From Alistipes ihumii AP11 (GTDB lineage: Bacteria; Bacteroidota; Bacteroidia; Bacteroidales; Rikenellaceae), in NCBI RefSeq assembly GCF_025144665.1, contig NZ_CP102294.1, positions 620,001-684,000 on the forward strand: 64,000 nt of DNA, in the 5' to 3' direction. The notes under the pieces are model-generated. The model had not been told where the DNA came from and did not search any database. It worked only from the letters and a program-made list of their open reading frames with translations. The translations under genes were made by a program, and so were the position numbers. Positions 45,015 through 54,755 of this stretch are shown here, piece after piece (position 1 is the stretch's first letter; the number at the start of each line of letters is the position of its first letter).

Positions 45015-45427
45015 TCGATAGTTCGGTATTAGTAATTCGGCGTAAAAGTAGCGCATTCCGACGGCCCGCGCAATAGTCCGTAAGCCTTACCGGGACTAAG
45101 CTCTCCGTTGTCTGCTGACAGTCAGTCGACGAACGACGGAATATTTTTTGCGCCCATTCTCCGCACCATTGATGCAAGGATATTCGGAACCGAGTCCGGA
45201 CAACCGCTGAAGACAAGAATTCCCGCCTGAAAAGCACGGTCGGTTCCGGAGTCGAGTCGTCATCATATCCGAATATTTGGTTGAAAACGGACGAGTTACG
45301 CGCTTCGAATGCCCGAAATTTTCGTATCCTAACTTTTTTCTTTATCTTGGCATCCTGGGCAGTCTTCCTTTAAGCGATCGAGGGAAACGACCCGAAATCA
45401 TCGAAATTATTTATTAAAACGTATTGT
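45015..45427. other. Divergent intergenic region between the GH5-like and PCMD genes
   Basis: About 410 bases with no supported gene. A TATCTTGG at 45343-45350 is a near match to a -7 element for the PCMD gene, and a TACTTTTA (minus strand, near 45043) could serve the GH5-like gene. Nothing else stands out. Confidence 0.45.
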
Positions 45428-46921
45428 ATGAGCAGAAAGATTCTTTGTTTACTGTTAAGCGTCGCCTCGCTGGGCATGTTCTCGTCCTGCAAGGACGAAG
45501 GCGGGAACGGCGGCGGCCCGACCGACCTGAGCCAGCAGATCGTCGGGGTGTACAAAGGCGACATGCGCGTCGAAGTTCCGTTGCTGAGCTACGACCGGAC
45601 TTCGCTTCAGAAAATCTACCTGACCAGCTCCGGTGAGAATCTGGCCAAGCTGGAACTCCGCGATTTTTCGTTCGGACTGCCGGGCGAGGAGATTCCGGTC
45701 GGCGATATCGTGGTCGAGGATATCGACCTGAAAACGACGGGCGACGCCGAGAACGCGACGATCACGCTCGAGCCCAAAACCGTAACCGTCACGCTGAGTC
45801 CCGAAATCGGGAGCGCCCAGGTGGCTATCAACGGAACGGTCGTCGCAGGGAAGCTGTCGCTGACGATCAACGTATCCGAGGCGCTGGCCGTAGACCGGGT
45901 GAACGTCACTTTCAGCGGCGACAAGATGGCCTCGGACAACGAGAGCACCGAGGCCCTGATGACGACCATGACCTTCGATGACGAGATCGTAGTCGGCCAG
46001 CCGGTAATCGACGGTACGAACGTTCTGTTCCATGTGGCCGACACGGCGAAAGCCGAGCATCTGGCCGCGCTGGTCCCGACGATCGGCATCTCCGCGGGTG
46101 CGACCGTTTCGCCCGCGTCGGGCACGGAAGTGGACTTCTCCAACGGCTCGGTGCGGTTCACGGTAACGGCCGAAGACGGCATCCATTATACCATTTATAC
46201 GGTCGGCTGGCAGCGCAAGGGCAAGTACGATTTCGAGCAGTGGACTGAAACCGGAGCGGGCAATGCCCAGCGTCTGGACCCGGATGGATGGGCTTCGTGC
46301 AACGCGGCCGTCGCACTGATCCGACAGCTATTCCCGACTCTCTACTCGGGCGACTTCCCCGTCGTGCCGGTTGCCGGCCATTCGGGCGAATACGCCGCTC
46401 AAATCACGACGCTCGACACGAAAGGTCAAGGCAGCATGATCCCGAAAGTGACCTCGGGCACCGTATTTCTCGGCAAATTCAATGCCGGCAAGGGAATGAG
46501 CGCGCCGATGGAGACGACTGAATTCGGAATACTGTACGATCAGAAACCGCTGAGCGTGACCGGATACTACAAGTACAAGGCCGGGCCGGAATATTATGAC
46601 AACAAGGAACCGATGCCCGACGGCAAGGATTCGATGGCGATTTCGGCCGTTCTCTACGAAGTGGAGAGCGAGACCGAAACGCTTTACGGAGACAATATCT
46701 ACACGTCGGATAAGGTCGTTGCCAGCGCCATGCTGTCGAGCGGGGAGGACGTGGCCGAATTCACGCCGTTCGAGCTGAAGCTCAAATATGTAAAAACCTA
46801 TAATCCGGAGGCCATGTACAAGTTCGCCGTGATTTTCTCATCGAGCAAGTACGGCGCCCTGTATCAAGGCGCCCCCGGCAGCGTGCTGACGATAGACGAC
46901 GTAGAGGTTATCTCGGAATAG
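45428..46921 (+). CDS. PCMD-domain (putative carbohydrate metabolism) lipoprotein
   Basis: A 497-residue lipoprotein (signal ending SLGMFSSCKD). The N-terminal part has the calycin-like opening IVGVYKGDMRVEV and beta-rich segments; a middle beta domain (about 195-265, ending DGIHYTIYTVGW) resembles the DUF5018-like repeats of the lipoprotein at 35443. The C-terminal ~230 residues look like the PCMD domain of Bacteroidetes lipoproteins (KYDFEQWTETG, TSGTVFLGKFNAG, VTGYYKYKAGPEYYD, LTIDDVEVISE). Such domains have a jelly-roll shape and are thought to bind glycans on the cell surface. A strong terminator follows. Confidence 0.82.
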   Translation: MSRKILCLLLSVASLGMFSSCKDEGGNGGGPTDLSQQIVGVYKGDMRVEVPLLSYDRTSLQKIYLTSSGENLAKLELRDFSFGLPGEEIPVGDIVVEDIDLKTTGDAENATITLEPKTVTVTLSPEIGSAQVAINGTVVAGKLSLTINVSEALAVDRVNVTFSGDKMASDNESTEALMTTMTFDDEIVVGQPVIDGTNVLFHVADTAKAEHLAALVPTIGISAGATVSPASGTEVDFSNGSVRFTVTAEDGIHYTIYTVGWQRKGKYDFEQWTETGAGNAQRLDPDGWASCNAAVALIRQLFPTLYSGDFPVVPVAGHSGEYAAQITTLDTKGQGSMIPKVTSGTVFLGKFNAGKGMSAPMETTEFGILYDQKPLSVTGYYKYKAGPEYYDNKEPMPDGKDSMAISAVLYEVESETETLYGDNIYTSDKVVASAMLSSGEDVAEFTPFELKLKYVKTYNPEAMYKFAVIFSSSKYGALYQGAPGSVLTIDDVEVISE

Positions 46922-46940
46922 GCGCAAGAACCTTTTCAAT

Positions 46941-46976
46941 AAAATATCCCGGCCTGCGAAGACCGGGATATTTTTT
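46941..46976 (+). terminator. Intrinsic terminator after the PCMD lipoprotein gene
   Basis: A 12-bp stem (46941-46952 with 46963-46974) with a T-run TTTTTT at its end, 20 bases after the stop. Confidence 0.9.
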
Positions 46977-47164
46977 ATCCTCAAGACAGTCGATTCGCCT
47001 CGACCGTCCGCACGGCATATCCCGCCGTGCCGGCGCAGCGAACCTTGCCCGCCCCGCAACAACCGGATCGGAAATGTGAAACGGAAAGAGAGTTTTGCTC
47101 CACACACGCCCGAGAGCGGGCGTTCGGAAACAAGGATCAGCATGCGGACCGGCATACACGAGGT

Positions 47165-48589
47165 CTATGCGCCGCTTCCTTTGCGCGAGAGCGCCTCGGG
47201 CAGCGGCTGAGAAATGCGGATGCTGCTGACGACGGCTCCCGCAGCGGCTACCGATCCGGCGATCGTCAGGCAGACGGTAGCCCCGTTATCGGCGAACAGA
47301 TGAAACAACAGCGCGACGAGTGCCGCCCCGGTCGTCTGGCCGACCAGTCTGGCCGTAGCCAGCATTCCGCTCGCCCCGCCGCTCCGGCCCGGCGGGGCCG
47401 ACGAAATGATCAGGCTGTTATTGGGCGACTGAAACAGGCCGAATCCGGCGCCGCACAGGGCCATTCTCCACAAGATGCCTCCGTCGGAAATCTCTTCCGG
47501 CAAAAAAGCGAGCGAAAACAACCCGACCGAAAAGACGAACAGGCCGATGCCGCCCAGCACGCCGGCATGCACGCGCTCAACCAGCAGACCGGCCAGCGGA
47601 GCGACGAAGATGATCGCCACCGGCCATGCCGTGAGCAGCAAACCGGTATCGACCTCGCTGCGCCCGCAAACCGACTGCAGGAAAAAAGGCAAAGACACCA
47701 TAGCCAGCATCTGTGCGGTGAACGAGCAGACCGACGTGGCGATCGACATGGAGAATATGGGAATCCGAAACAAATCGACCGGAAGAAGCGGATAGGGCCG
47801 ATGCAGTTGGCGACGAACGAAAAAGTATCCGAGAACGAGCGCCGCAACGGCTCCGGGCACGATATGCCTCGCATCCAGCCCGTGCGCATATCCTTCGATC
47901 GAGGCGATCAGCAATCCGAACGTCCATGCGTTCATCACGGCGCTCGTCCAGTCGAACTTACGTCCGCGCGCCTCTACCGGATTGCGCGGAAGAAAGCGCC
48001 GGCCCAGCAAGATGGCCAGCAGGCCGAGCGGCAGATTGACGGCGAAAAGCCATGGCCACGGAGCGACCGACAGCACGCCGGCGGCCACGGTGGGCCCGGC
48101 AGCCGCCGAAACGGCGACGACCAGCGCGTTGATACCCATGCCCCGGCCGAGGTAACGACGGGGATAAATGACCCGGATCAGCGCCGTATTGACGCTCGAC
48201 ACGGCCGCAGCGCCGAATCCCTGCACCGTGCGCGCCACCGTAAGCTCCGCGAGCGACCGCGACAGCACGCATCCCAGCGAGGCAAGCGTGAAAACGATCA
48301 GGCCGCCGAGATAAATCTTCCGATAACCGATCAAATCGCCCAAAGACGAAAGCGCCAGCAAAGAGACGACGATCGCCAGCTGGTAGGCATTGACGACCCA
48401 AATCGAAGAAGCCGGTGAAATCCGCAAGTCGCCCGCGATCGTAGGCAACGCGACATTGGCGATCGTTCCGTCCAGCACCGACAACGATACGCCCAGCGCA
48501 ATGGCAGCAATGGCCCCGTACCGCCGGGGAAGCGGAATGCCGTCCTGCATCGTAGGATCGACATATGTAGCATCAGAGTAAAGTCTCAT
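47165..48589 (-). CDS. MFS multidrug exporter, DHA2 (EmrB/QacA-like) family
   Basis: A 474-residue, 14-helix drug:proton antiporter. The DHA2 motif in helix 1 is LDGTIANVALPTIAGDL, followed by WVVNAYQL and ARTVQGFGAAAV. A later helix has the SPNNSLI variant of family motif C neighbours. It would export lipophilic or cationic compounds across the inner membrane. No membrane-fusion partner (EmrA) is adjacent, so it probably works alone. ATG 48589 (MRLYSDATYVDPTM) is chosen; ATG 48550 (MQDGIPLPRRYG) is an alternative closer to helix 1. The upstream tRNA-Asp terminator separates it from other transcripts. Confidence 0.9.
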   Translation of the reverse strand: MRLYSDATYVDPTMQDGIPLPRRYGAIAAIALGVSLSVLDGTIANVALPTIAGDLRISPASSIWVVNAYQLAIVVSLLALSSLGDLIGYRKIYLGGLIVFTLASLGCVLSRSLAELTVARTVQGFGAAAVSSVNTALIRVIYPRRYLGRGMGINALVVAVSAAAGPTVAAGVLSVAPWPWLFAVNLPLGLLAILLGRRFLPRNPVEARGRKFDWTSAVMNAWTFGLLIASIEGYAHGLDARHIVPGAVAALVLGYFFVRRQLHRPYPLLPVDLFRIPIFSMSIATSVCSFTAQMLAMVSLPFFLQSVCGRSEVDTGLLLTAWPVAIIFVAPLAGLLVERVHAGVLGGIGLFVFSVGLFSLAFLPEEISDGGILWRMALCGAGFGLFQSPNNSLIISSAPPGRSGGASGMLATARLVGQTTGAALVALLFHLFADNGATVCLTIAGSVAAAGAVVSSIRISQPLPEALSRKGSGA

Positions 48590-48690
48590 GCGGCAGCAAA
48601 TGAAGCCGGACACAGGCAACTGCGGCGAAAACGGACAGTTCCCGCACGAACAGAAAACCTGCACGGACAAGCGAAACACGTATCGGAAAT

Positions 48691-48720
48691 AAAAAAAGAG
48701 GAAGCCTGAAAGGCTTCCTC
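48691..48720 (-). terminator. Intrinsic terminator after tRNA-Asp
   Basis: A perfect 10-bp stem (48698-48707 with 48711-48720, loop GAA) is followed on the minus strand by seven Ts. Confidence 0.9.
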
Positions 48721-48730
48721 CGGATGACTT

Positions 48731-48807
48731 TGGCGGTATGGACGAGACTCGAACTCGCGACCTCCTGCGTGACAGGCAGGCATTCTAACCAGCTGAACTA
48801 CCACACC
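48731..48807 (-). tRNA. tRNA-Asp (GTC)
   Basis: On the minus strand a full cloverleaf is seen: acceptor stem GGTGTGG/CCATACC (one G-T pair), D arm, anticodon stem CCTGC/GCAGG with loop CTGTCAC (anticodon GTC), T arm GCGAG/CTCGT around TTCGAGT, discriminator G and an encoded CCA. The G discriminator fits Asp identity. A good promoter (48848-48879) and a terminator (48691-48720) flank it. Confidence 0.97.
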
Positions 48808-48847
48808 GTTTAAAGTACACCGCAACTGCGTTTTCTCAATTGCAGTG

Positions 48848-48879
48848 CAAAGATAAGGCTATTTTTCGAATCTCCAAAA
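48848..48879 (-). promoter_or_regulatory. Bacteroidetes-type promoter for tRNA-Asp
   Basis: On the minus strand TTTTG (48875-48879), a 19-base spacer and TATCTTTG (48848-48855) match the -33/-7 consensus, 40 bases before the tRNA 5' end. Confidence 0.8.
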
Positions 48880-48914
48880 TTTCGGAGCGTTTCGTTGAAA
48901 AAATTTCCCGCTTT

Positions 48915-49451
48915 CTACGGTTGTACGAATATCGAGAACTGGACGCTGCCGTAGCTCCGCCGCTCGACGAAATGCTCGAACCCACTCACGTCGAGGCTCT
49001 TCGGATGCTCCAGAATCAGCCATCCACCGGGCTTCAGAAGCCGGCGGCCGAAAACGGTCTCGGGAATCGTGTCGCTACCGACGATGTCGTAGGGCGGGTC
49101 GGCAAATATCAGGTCGAACTGCTTGGGACAGCTTTTCAGATAGAGAAAGGCATTGGCCTTGACGGGATGAATCCGGTCGAGACCGAAATTCCGGGCAGTT
49201 CGCCGGATGAAGTCGTAATGCACCGCGTTGATTTCGACCGAAACGACCGAAGCGGCCCCCCGCGAGGCAAACTCGTAGCTGATCGAGCCGGTCCCGGCAA
49301 ACAGGTCGAGCACGTCGGCACCCTCGACGTCGCGATGGCTCTCGATCACATTGAACAGATTTTCCTTGGCGAAGTCGGTCGTAGGACGGGCCCGCAAATT
49401 TTTCGGCGGCTGTATGATCCGGCCGCGAAGGATGCCGCTAACGATTCTCAT
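48915..49451 (-). CDS. rsmD: 16S rRNA (guanine(966)-N(2))-methyltransferase
   Basis: A 178-residue Rossmann-fold methyltransferase that modifies G966 of 16S rRNA during small-subunit assembly. It opens MRIVSGILRGRIIQPPKNL, with the substrate motif ARPTTDFAKENLFN, the SAM-binding VLDLFAGTGSISYEFASRG and the catalytic FADPPYD (family form D/N-P-P-Y). It overlaps the 3' end of the DUF3822 gene by 14 bases, so the two are coupled. Confidence 0.95.
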   Translation of the reverse strand: MRIVSGILRGRIIQPPKNLRARPTTDFAKENLFNVIESHRDVEGADVLDLFAGTGSISYEFASRGAASVVSVEINAVHYDFIRRTARNFGLDRIHPVKANAFLYLKSCPKQFDLIFADPPYDIVGSDTIPETVFGRRLLKPGGWLILEHPKSLDVSGFEHFVERRSYGSVQFSIFVQP

Positions 49452-50214
49452 AACACATTCGGATTACGGACGCATACCGGTACGAATCTTCCTTATGTCC
49501 GACCGAGCCGGGAAGCGCGGGCCTGACGGCCCCGACGCGGCGGAAACGCCGCCCGAGGGAGCGGACCAGCCCGTCGGGCAGCTCGCCCGACAGCGCGACG
49601 CGGAACATCCGGTCGGGAAACATGCGTCGGACGCTCTCCAGCAGATAAAGCAGATCGGCTTCGGTCCGGCACGGCAGCGTCGCGGCATAGAGCAATCCCG
49701 ACGCATAGGCCGCCAAATGAACCGTATCGCGCGAAAGGACGGCCTCGATCACCTCGTCGCCGGGCCCGACGCGAAGCACGTCGAGCAGCGGATGCGTGAA
49801 CCCCACCTCGCCGTAGCGCCGGCGCAAAAAGGCGCATACTTCGCCCTCGCAGGCCATCAGAGCGATCGCGCCGGCGACTTCCGACGAAACCAGGACCTCA
49901 TCCGCATCGTCGAGCGACACGCCGTGAACGTCCAGATAGCTTCCGGCATCGCTCGGATCGAAAAGCTCGGCGGGAACCAGACAGACCCGGTCGGTATCGA
50001 GCGATATTTCCGTCCGGTCGCCCACGGGCTCGGGTAGCCGGCCCATGTCGGAGACTTCCCTCAGGGCCTCCGCAAGACCCTTTCCGGCAGCGAACCGGAC
50101 GGAAAGCAATCGCTCGACCGCTCCGTCGCATAGCAGGCAACCGGTCATTCCCCGGCGGGAGAGTTGCAGCGCGAGCAGCCGGCCCGCTCGATATTTCGGT
50201 TTGCTATCAGTCAT
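49438..50214 (-). CDS. DUF3822 family protein
   Basis: A 258-residue cytosolic protein of a Bacteroidetes-specific family with no assigned function. Visible features are LSRRGMTGCLLCDGAVERLL at the N-terminus and the central LVSSEVAGAIALMACEGEV. The end is EDSYRYASVIRMCYENR. It sits directly before rsmD, with a 14-base overlap, as I recall in many Bacteroidetes, which hints at a role linked to rRNA modification or cell-envelope assembly, but this is only an inference. ATG 50214 (MTDSKPKYRAG) is preferred; the frame is open further up but looks non-coding. Confidence 0.8.
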   Translation of the reverse strand: MTDSKPKYRAGRLLALQLSRRGMTGCLLCDGAVERLLSVRFAAGKGLAEALREVSDMGRLPEPVGDRTEISLDTDRVCLVPAELFDPSDAGSYLDVHGVSLDDADEVLVSSEVAGAIALMACEGEVCAFLRRRYGEVGFTHPLLDVLRVGPGDEVIEAVLSRDTVHLAAYASGLLYAATLPCRTEADLLYLLESVRRMFPDRMFRVALSGELPDGLVRSLGRRFRRVGAVRPALPGSVGHKEDSYRYASVIRMCYENR

Positions 50215-50300
50215 CGTTTCTCGTTTCGGGCGATGCGCGCGCTCGGTGAAAAACGAGCGTCTTTTCCGGCCACGGCCTTTCCGATCCCCCGTTTTTGAAC

Positions 50301-50308
50301 TAATTTTG
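50301..50308 (+). promoter_or_regulatory. Candidate -7 element (TAATTTTG) for the RecD-like gene
   Basis: TAATTTTG lies 51 bases before ATG 50359. A TTTTTG is too close (50292-50297) to be the -33 box. Confidence 0.45.
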
Positions 50309-50358
50309 CCTCGGGCGGACATCCGTCCCTCACCGACAACACCGAACATTTTCCGACC

Positions 50359-51813
50359 ATGCTATCGTCGCATATCGCCTCCCAAATTTACAAGAATTTC
50401 GGATTCGACCCAACTCCGGGACAAAAAACGGTCGTCGAGCGGCTGTCGCGGTTCATCGCCGAAGCGCCGACGGACCGCACTTTCATCCTGAACGGCTATG
50501 CCGGAACGGGCAAAACGACGCTTGTCGCCGCTCTGGTACGGACGCTCGAAGAGATGGGCGTGCCGGCCGTGCTGCTGGCACCGACCGGACGGGCCGCCAA
50601 AGTAATGAGCCGCTACGCCGGCCGCAAAGCCTATACTATCCATAAAAAGATCTACCGGCAGAAGACGCTGGCCTCGGCCGAGTCGCACTTTTCGCTCGAC
50701 TATAACAAGCAGAAAAACGCCGTGTTCATCGTGGACGAGGCATCGATGCTGTCGAACTACTCCCCCGACGGATCGCTGTTCGGGTCGGGACAGCTGCTCG
50801 ACGATCTGGTCACCTATGTCCGCCGGGGCGCGGGCTGCCGACTGATTCTGGTCGGCGATACGGCCCAACTTCCGCCCGTGGGGCTGGAGCACAGCCCGGC
50901 GCTCGACGTGCAGCATATGCAGGGGTACGGCGAAGCCGAGGCCGTGCTGCTCGACGACGTGGTACGGCAGGACAGCCAGTCGGGCATACTGTTCAACGCG
51001 ACGCTCGTGCGCTGCATGCTGGAGGCCGACATCATCGACATTCCGATGTTCGACACCTCGTTCGACGACGTGGAAGCGCTCGAAGGAGGCGAGATACTCG
51101 AAGCGATCCAAAGCGCCTACGACCGGTACGGCATGGACGAGACGATCATCATCACGCGCTCGAACAAGCGGGCCAACCGCTTCAACGAGGCCGTACGGCG
51201 CCACGTGCTGTTCGCCGAGGAGGAGATCGGCTCGGGCGACCTGCTGATGATCGTCAAGAACAACTACCATTACACGGGCAAGCAGCAACAGCAAGACCGA
51301 CAGGAAAATCCGGAGCAGCAGCCCGGCGGCACGGACTTCATCGCCAACGGCGACACGGCCCGCCTGCGCCGCATACGCCGGTTCGAGGATTTCTACGGAT
51401 TCCGCTTCGCGCAGGCGAGCCTCGTATTTCCCGACTACGACGACATGGAGCTCGAATGCCAAGTGCTCCTCGACACGCTCTCGAGCGAGTCGCCCGCACT
51501 GACACGCGAGCAGAGCAGCCGGCTGTTCTTCGCCGTCGCGGAGGACTACGCCGACATTCCCTCCAAGGCGAAACGCTATAAAGAGGTGCGCGAAAATCCC
51601 TACTTCAACGCGATGCAGGTCAAGTTCGCCTATGCCGTCACCTGCCACAAGGCGCAAGGCGGACAATGGCGCTGCGTGTTCGTCGACCGGATGCTTTTCG
51701 GCGAGGAGACGATCAGCCGCGACCTGCTGCGATGGCTCTATACGGCTCTCACCCGGGCGACCGAAAAGTTGTATTTTATCAACTTCGACGAACGCTTTTT
51801 CGAAGATAAATGA
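50359..51813 (+). CDS. RecD/Dda-like superfamily 1 DNA helicase
   Basis: A 484-residue 5'-3' helicase candidate. Motifs: Walker A NGYAGTGKTTLVAALV, motif Ia LLAPTGRAAKVMSRYAG, Walker B FIVDEASML, motif III LVGDTAQLPPVGLEHSP, and the UvrD_C_2-type end VTCHKAQGGQWRCVFVD and YTALTRATEKLYFI. It is shorter than RecD2 and closer in size to the phage Dda form. A Gln-rich, low-complexity insert (KQQQQDRQENPEQQPGG, about 310-326) lies before the last domain. Its role in repair or replication restart is inferred from the family. It precedes mutS by 35 bases on the same strand. Confidence 0.9.
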   Translation: MLSSHIASQIYKNFGFDPTPGQKTVVERLSRFIAEAPTDRTFILNGYAGTGKTTLVAALVRTLEEMGVPAVLLAPTGRAAKVMSRYAGRKAYTIHKKIYRQKTLASAESHFSLDYNKQKNAVFIVDEASMLSNYSPDGSLFGSGQLLDDLVTYVRRGAGCRLILVGDTAQLPPVGLEHSPALDVQHMQGYGEAEAVLLDDVVRQDSQSGILFNATLVRCMLEADIIDIPMFDTSFDDVEALEGGEILEAIQSAYDRYGMDETIIITRSNKRANRFNEAVRRHVLFAEEEIGSGDLLMIVKNNYHYTGKQQQQDRQENPEQQPGGTDFIANGDTARLRRIRRFEDFYGFRFAQASLVFPDYDDMELECQVLLDTLSSESPALTREQSSRLFFAVAEDYADIPSKAKRYKEVRENPYFNAMQVKFAYAVTCHKAQGGQWRCVFVDRMLFGEETISRDLLRWLYTALTRATEKLYFINFDERFFEDK

Positions 51814-51848
51814 CTATTTTTACGCTCTGAACCGATTATTTTAAAAAC

Positions 51849-54476
51849 TTGGCAAAAGAAACCAAATACGTCGAGACGCCGCTGATGAAGCAATACTACG
51901 GCATCAAGGCGGTGCACGGCGACGCGATCCTGCTGTTCCGCGTGGGCGACTTCTACGAGACGTTCGGCGAGGACGCGATCAAGGCCAGCAAGATACTCGG
52001 CATCACGCTGACGCGCCGGGCCAACGGCGCGGCCTCGTACGTCGAACTGGCCGGCTTCCCGTACCATGCCGTCGACACCTATCTTCCGAAACTGGTCCGC
52101 GCCGGGGAGCGCGTGGCAATCTGCGAACAGCTCGAGGACCCCAAAACGACGAAGAAAATCGTCAAGCGGGGCGTCATCGAACTCGTCACGCCGGGCATTT
52201 CGCTGAGCGACAACATCCTGTCGTGCAAGGAAAACACTTTCCTCGCCGCCGTGCACTTCGCGGGCAAGCGCACCGGCGTCGCATTCCTCGACCTGTCGAC
52301 CGGCGAGTTTTTCGCGGCCGAGGGCGACAGCCCCTACGTCGACAAGCTGCTGGCCAACCTGTCCCCTAAGGAAGTGATCTATCAGAAAGGATACGAGAGC
52401 GAGTTTTCCGAGGCTTTCGGAACGAAGCACTATACCTATCGGCTCGACCCGTGGATGTTCGCCGAGAATTCGGCCCGCGACAAGCTGCTCGCCCAGTTCG
52501 GCACTACGTCGCTCAAAGGATTCGGCATCGAGCAGATGCCGGCGGCGATCACGGCGGCCGGAGCGATCCTCTATTACCTCGAGTTCACCGAGCATCGTCA
52601 GACGGGCCATATCTCGTCCATCTCGCGCATCGACGAAGACCGGTACGTGTGGATCGACAAGTTCTCGATCCGCAACCTGGAGCTTTTCACGGCCAACGGC
52701 GGGCAGGAAGGCTGCTCGCTGTTCGACGTGCTGGACCGGACCGGATCGCCGATGGGCGCGCGGATGCTCCGGCGCTGGATCTCGCTCCCGCTGAAAGACC
52801 CCGGACAGATCAATCGCCGGCTCGACGTCGTATCGCTGCTCCGCGACGACGCCTCGTTGCGCGAGATGCTCGCCGAGGCGGTCGCCTCGACGGGCGATCT
52901 AGAACGGATCATCTCGCGCGTTGCGGTCGGACGGGTAACCCCGAGGGAAGTCGTACAACTGAAAAACGCGCTGTACGCCGTCGAAAAGATCAAGACCGCC
53001 ATGGAGCAGTCCGGGCAGGAGCCCCTGAGGGAAATGGCCGCGAAGCTCGACCTCTGCCTGAAAGTAAGGGACCGCATAGACAAGGAAATCTATCCCGACC
53101 CGTCGAACCAGATTCAGAAAGGCGGAGTGATCGCGCAGGGAGTGAGCATCGAACTGGACGACCTGCGGAACATCGCCTCGCACGGCAAGGAAATCCTCGC
53201 GAGCATCCAGCAACGCGAAAGCGAGGCCACAGGCATCCCGTCGCTCAAGATCAGCTTCAACAACGTGTTCGGTTACTATATCGAGGTACGCAACACGCAC
53301 AAGGACAAGGTCCCCTCCGACTGGATCCGCAAGCAGACGCTGACCGGAGCCGAGCGGTATATCACCGCCGAGTTGAAGGAATACGAGGAAAAGATACTCG
53401 GCGCCGAGAGCCGGATGCTCGTGCTGGAACAGGAACTCTTCGCGGCGCTGCTCGCCGAGCTGGCCCGCTACGCCGCACCGATACAAGCCGACGCTTCGGT
53501 CGTCGCCCGGCTCGACTGCCTGCTCTCGTTCGCCACGCAGGCCGTCGAAAGGAACTACTGCCGGCCCGATGTGAACGACTCGCAGACGATCGACATCCGC
53601 GAGGGAAGGCATCCGGTGATCGAGACGCTGATGAAAGTCGGCGAGCAGTACGTGCCCAACGACATCCGCCTCGACGACTCGTCGCAGCAAGTGATCGTCA
53701 TCACCGGACCGAACATGTCGGGTAAATCGGCCCTGCTGCGACAGACGGCGCTGATCGTGCTGATGGCCCAGATCGGCAGCTACGTTCCTGCGACCGAGGC
53801 GCACATCGGCATCGTCGACAAGATATTCACGCGCGTCGGGGCCTCGGACAACATTTCGCAAGGCGAGTCGACCTTCATGGTCGAAATGCTCGAATCGGCC
53901 AGCATTCTGAATAATATCTCGCAGCGGAGCCTGGTGCTCTTGGACGAGATCGGACGCGGCACGAGCACCTACGACGGCATATCGATCGCATGGGCGATGG
54001 TCGAGTACATCCACCAGCATCCGACGGCCAAGGCCAAGACGCTGTTCGCCACGCACTATCACGAACTGAACGAAATGGAGGAGCTCTACGAGCGGGTCAA
54101 GAACTACAACGTGGCGGTCAAGGAGGTCGACCGGCAGGTGATCTTCCTGCGCAAGCTCGTGCGCGGAGGAACGGAACACTCGTTCGGTATCCATGTGGCT
54201 AAAATGGCCGGCATGCCGGCCGCAATCACCGACCGGGCCGGACAGATTCTCCGGGATATGGAATCGGCACACCGGGGAAAGCTGAAGGACAGCCGCAAGA
54301 AGGCCCCGACGGTCGCCCAATACGGCGGCAGCGGCATCCAGCTCAGCATGTTCCAGCTCGACGACCCGGTCCTCAAGCAGATCCGCGACGAGATCAAGGG
54401 ACTCGACATCAACTCGCTTACGCCGCTCGAAGCACTGAACAAGCTGAGCGAAATCAAGAAAATAGCCGGTATCTGA
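51849..54476 (+). CDS. mutS: DNA mismatch repair protein MutS
   Basis: An 875-residue mismatch-recognition ATPase. Domain I starts with [20 protein letters not shown] and has the mismatch-binding [12 protein letters not shown]. The ATPase has Walker [18 protein letters not shown], the ST-motif area [13 protein letters not shown] and Walker [17 protein letters not shown], then [13 protein letters not shown]. The start is a TTG at 51849, giving [12 protein letters not shown], the usual N-terminus of the family; the nearest ATG (51885) would cut off conserved residues. It probably shares a transcript with the RecD-like gene and ends at a strong terminator. No mutL is in the window. Confidence 0.95.
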   Translation: MAKETKYVETPLMKQYYGIKAVHGDAILLFRVGDFYETFGEDAIKASKILGITLTRRANGAASYVELAGFPYHAVDTYLPKLVRAGERVAICEQLEDPKTTKKIVKRGVIELVTPGISLSDNILSCKENTFLAAVHFAGKRTGVAFLDLSTGEFFAAEGDSPYVDKLLANLSPKEVIYQKGYESEFSEAFGTKHYTYRLDPWMFAENSARDKLLAQFGTTSLKGFGIEQMPAAITAAGAILYYLEFTEHRQTGHISSISRIDEDRYVWIDKFSIRNLELFTANGGQEGCSLFDVLDRTGSPMGARMLRRWISLPLKDPGQINRRLDVVSLLRDDASLREMLAEAVASTGDLERIISRVAVGRVTPREVVQLKNALYAVEKIKTAMEQSGQEPLREMAAKLDLCLKVRDRIDKEIYPDPSNQIQKGGVIAQGVSIELDDLRNIASHGKEILASIQQRESEATGIPSLKISFNNVFGYYIEVRNTHKDKVPSDWIRKQTLTGAERYITAELKEYEEKILGAESRMLVLEQELFAALLAELARYAAPIQADASVVARLDCLLSFATQAVERNYCRPDVNDSQTIDIREGRHPVIETLMKVGEQYVPNDIRLDDSSQQVIVITGPNMSGKSALLRQTALIVLMAQIGSYVPATEAHIGIVDKIFTRVGASDNISQGESTFMVEMLESASILNNISQRSLVLLDEIGRGTSTYDGISIAWAMVEYIHQHPTAKAKTLFATHYHELNEMEELYERVKNYNVAVKEVDRQVIFLRKLVRGGTEHSFGIHVAKMAGMPAAITDRAGQILRDMESAHRGKLKDSRKKAPTVAQYGGSGIQLSMFQLDDPVLKQIRDEIKGLDINSLTPLEALNKLSEIKKIAGI

Positions 54477-54496
54477 TTCATTCGCTTCGAAGATAC

Positions 54497-54534
54497 ATAT
54501 CACTGACAACCAGACGGTTGTCAGTGATATTTTG
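54497..54534 (+). terminator. Intrinsic terminator of mutS
   Basis: A perfect 15-bp inverted repeat (54497-54511 with 54516-54530, loop AGAC) ends in TTTTG, 20 bases after the mutS stop. Confidence 0.85.
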
Positions 54535-54740
54535 TCATCGATCCGCCGGTTTGTCAGGACAGAATGGCGCGACCGGATCGCCAAGGCGGCCATCACGGCG
54601 ATATTTCGCCCCGGAACGGGACCGCAAAGCCGGAAATCCGTCCTCCCGATCCCGCTGGCATACATTTTGATCTTCCTCATATCGAACCCGGAAAACCGAA
54701 AGGGGCCCGGGACGAAAAAGCAAATCGAACTAAAACAAAT

Positions 54741-54747
54741 AAGGAGG
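54741..54747 (+). promoter_or_regulatory. Canonical Shine-Dalgarno sequence of hsp20
   Basis: AAGGAGG lies 8 bases before the ATG at 54756, a full match to the 3' end of 16S rRNA. It is unusual here, as nearly all other genes in the window lack such a site. Confidence 0.75.
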
Positions 54748-54755
54748 ACAAAACT

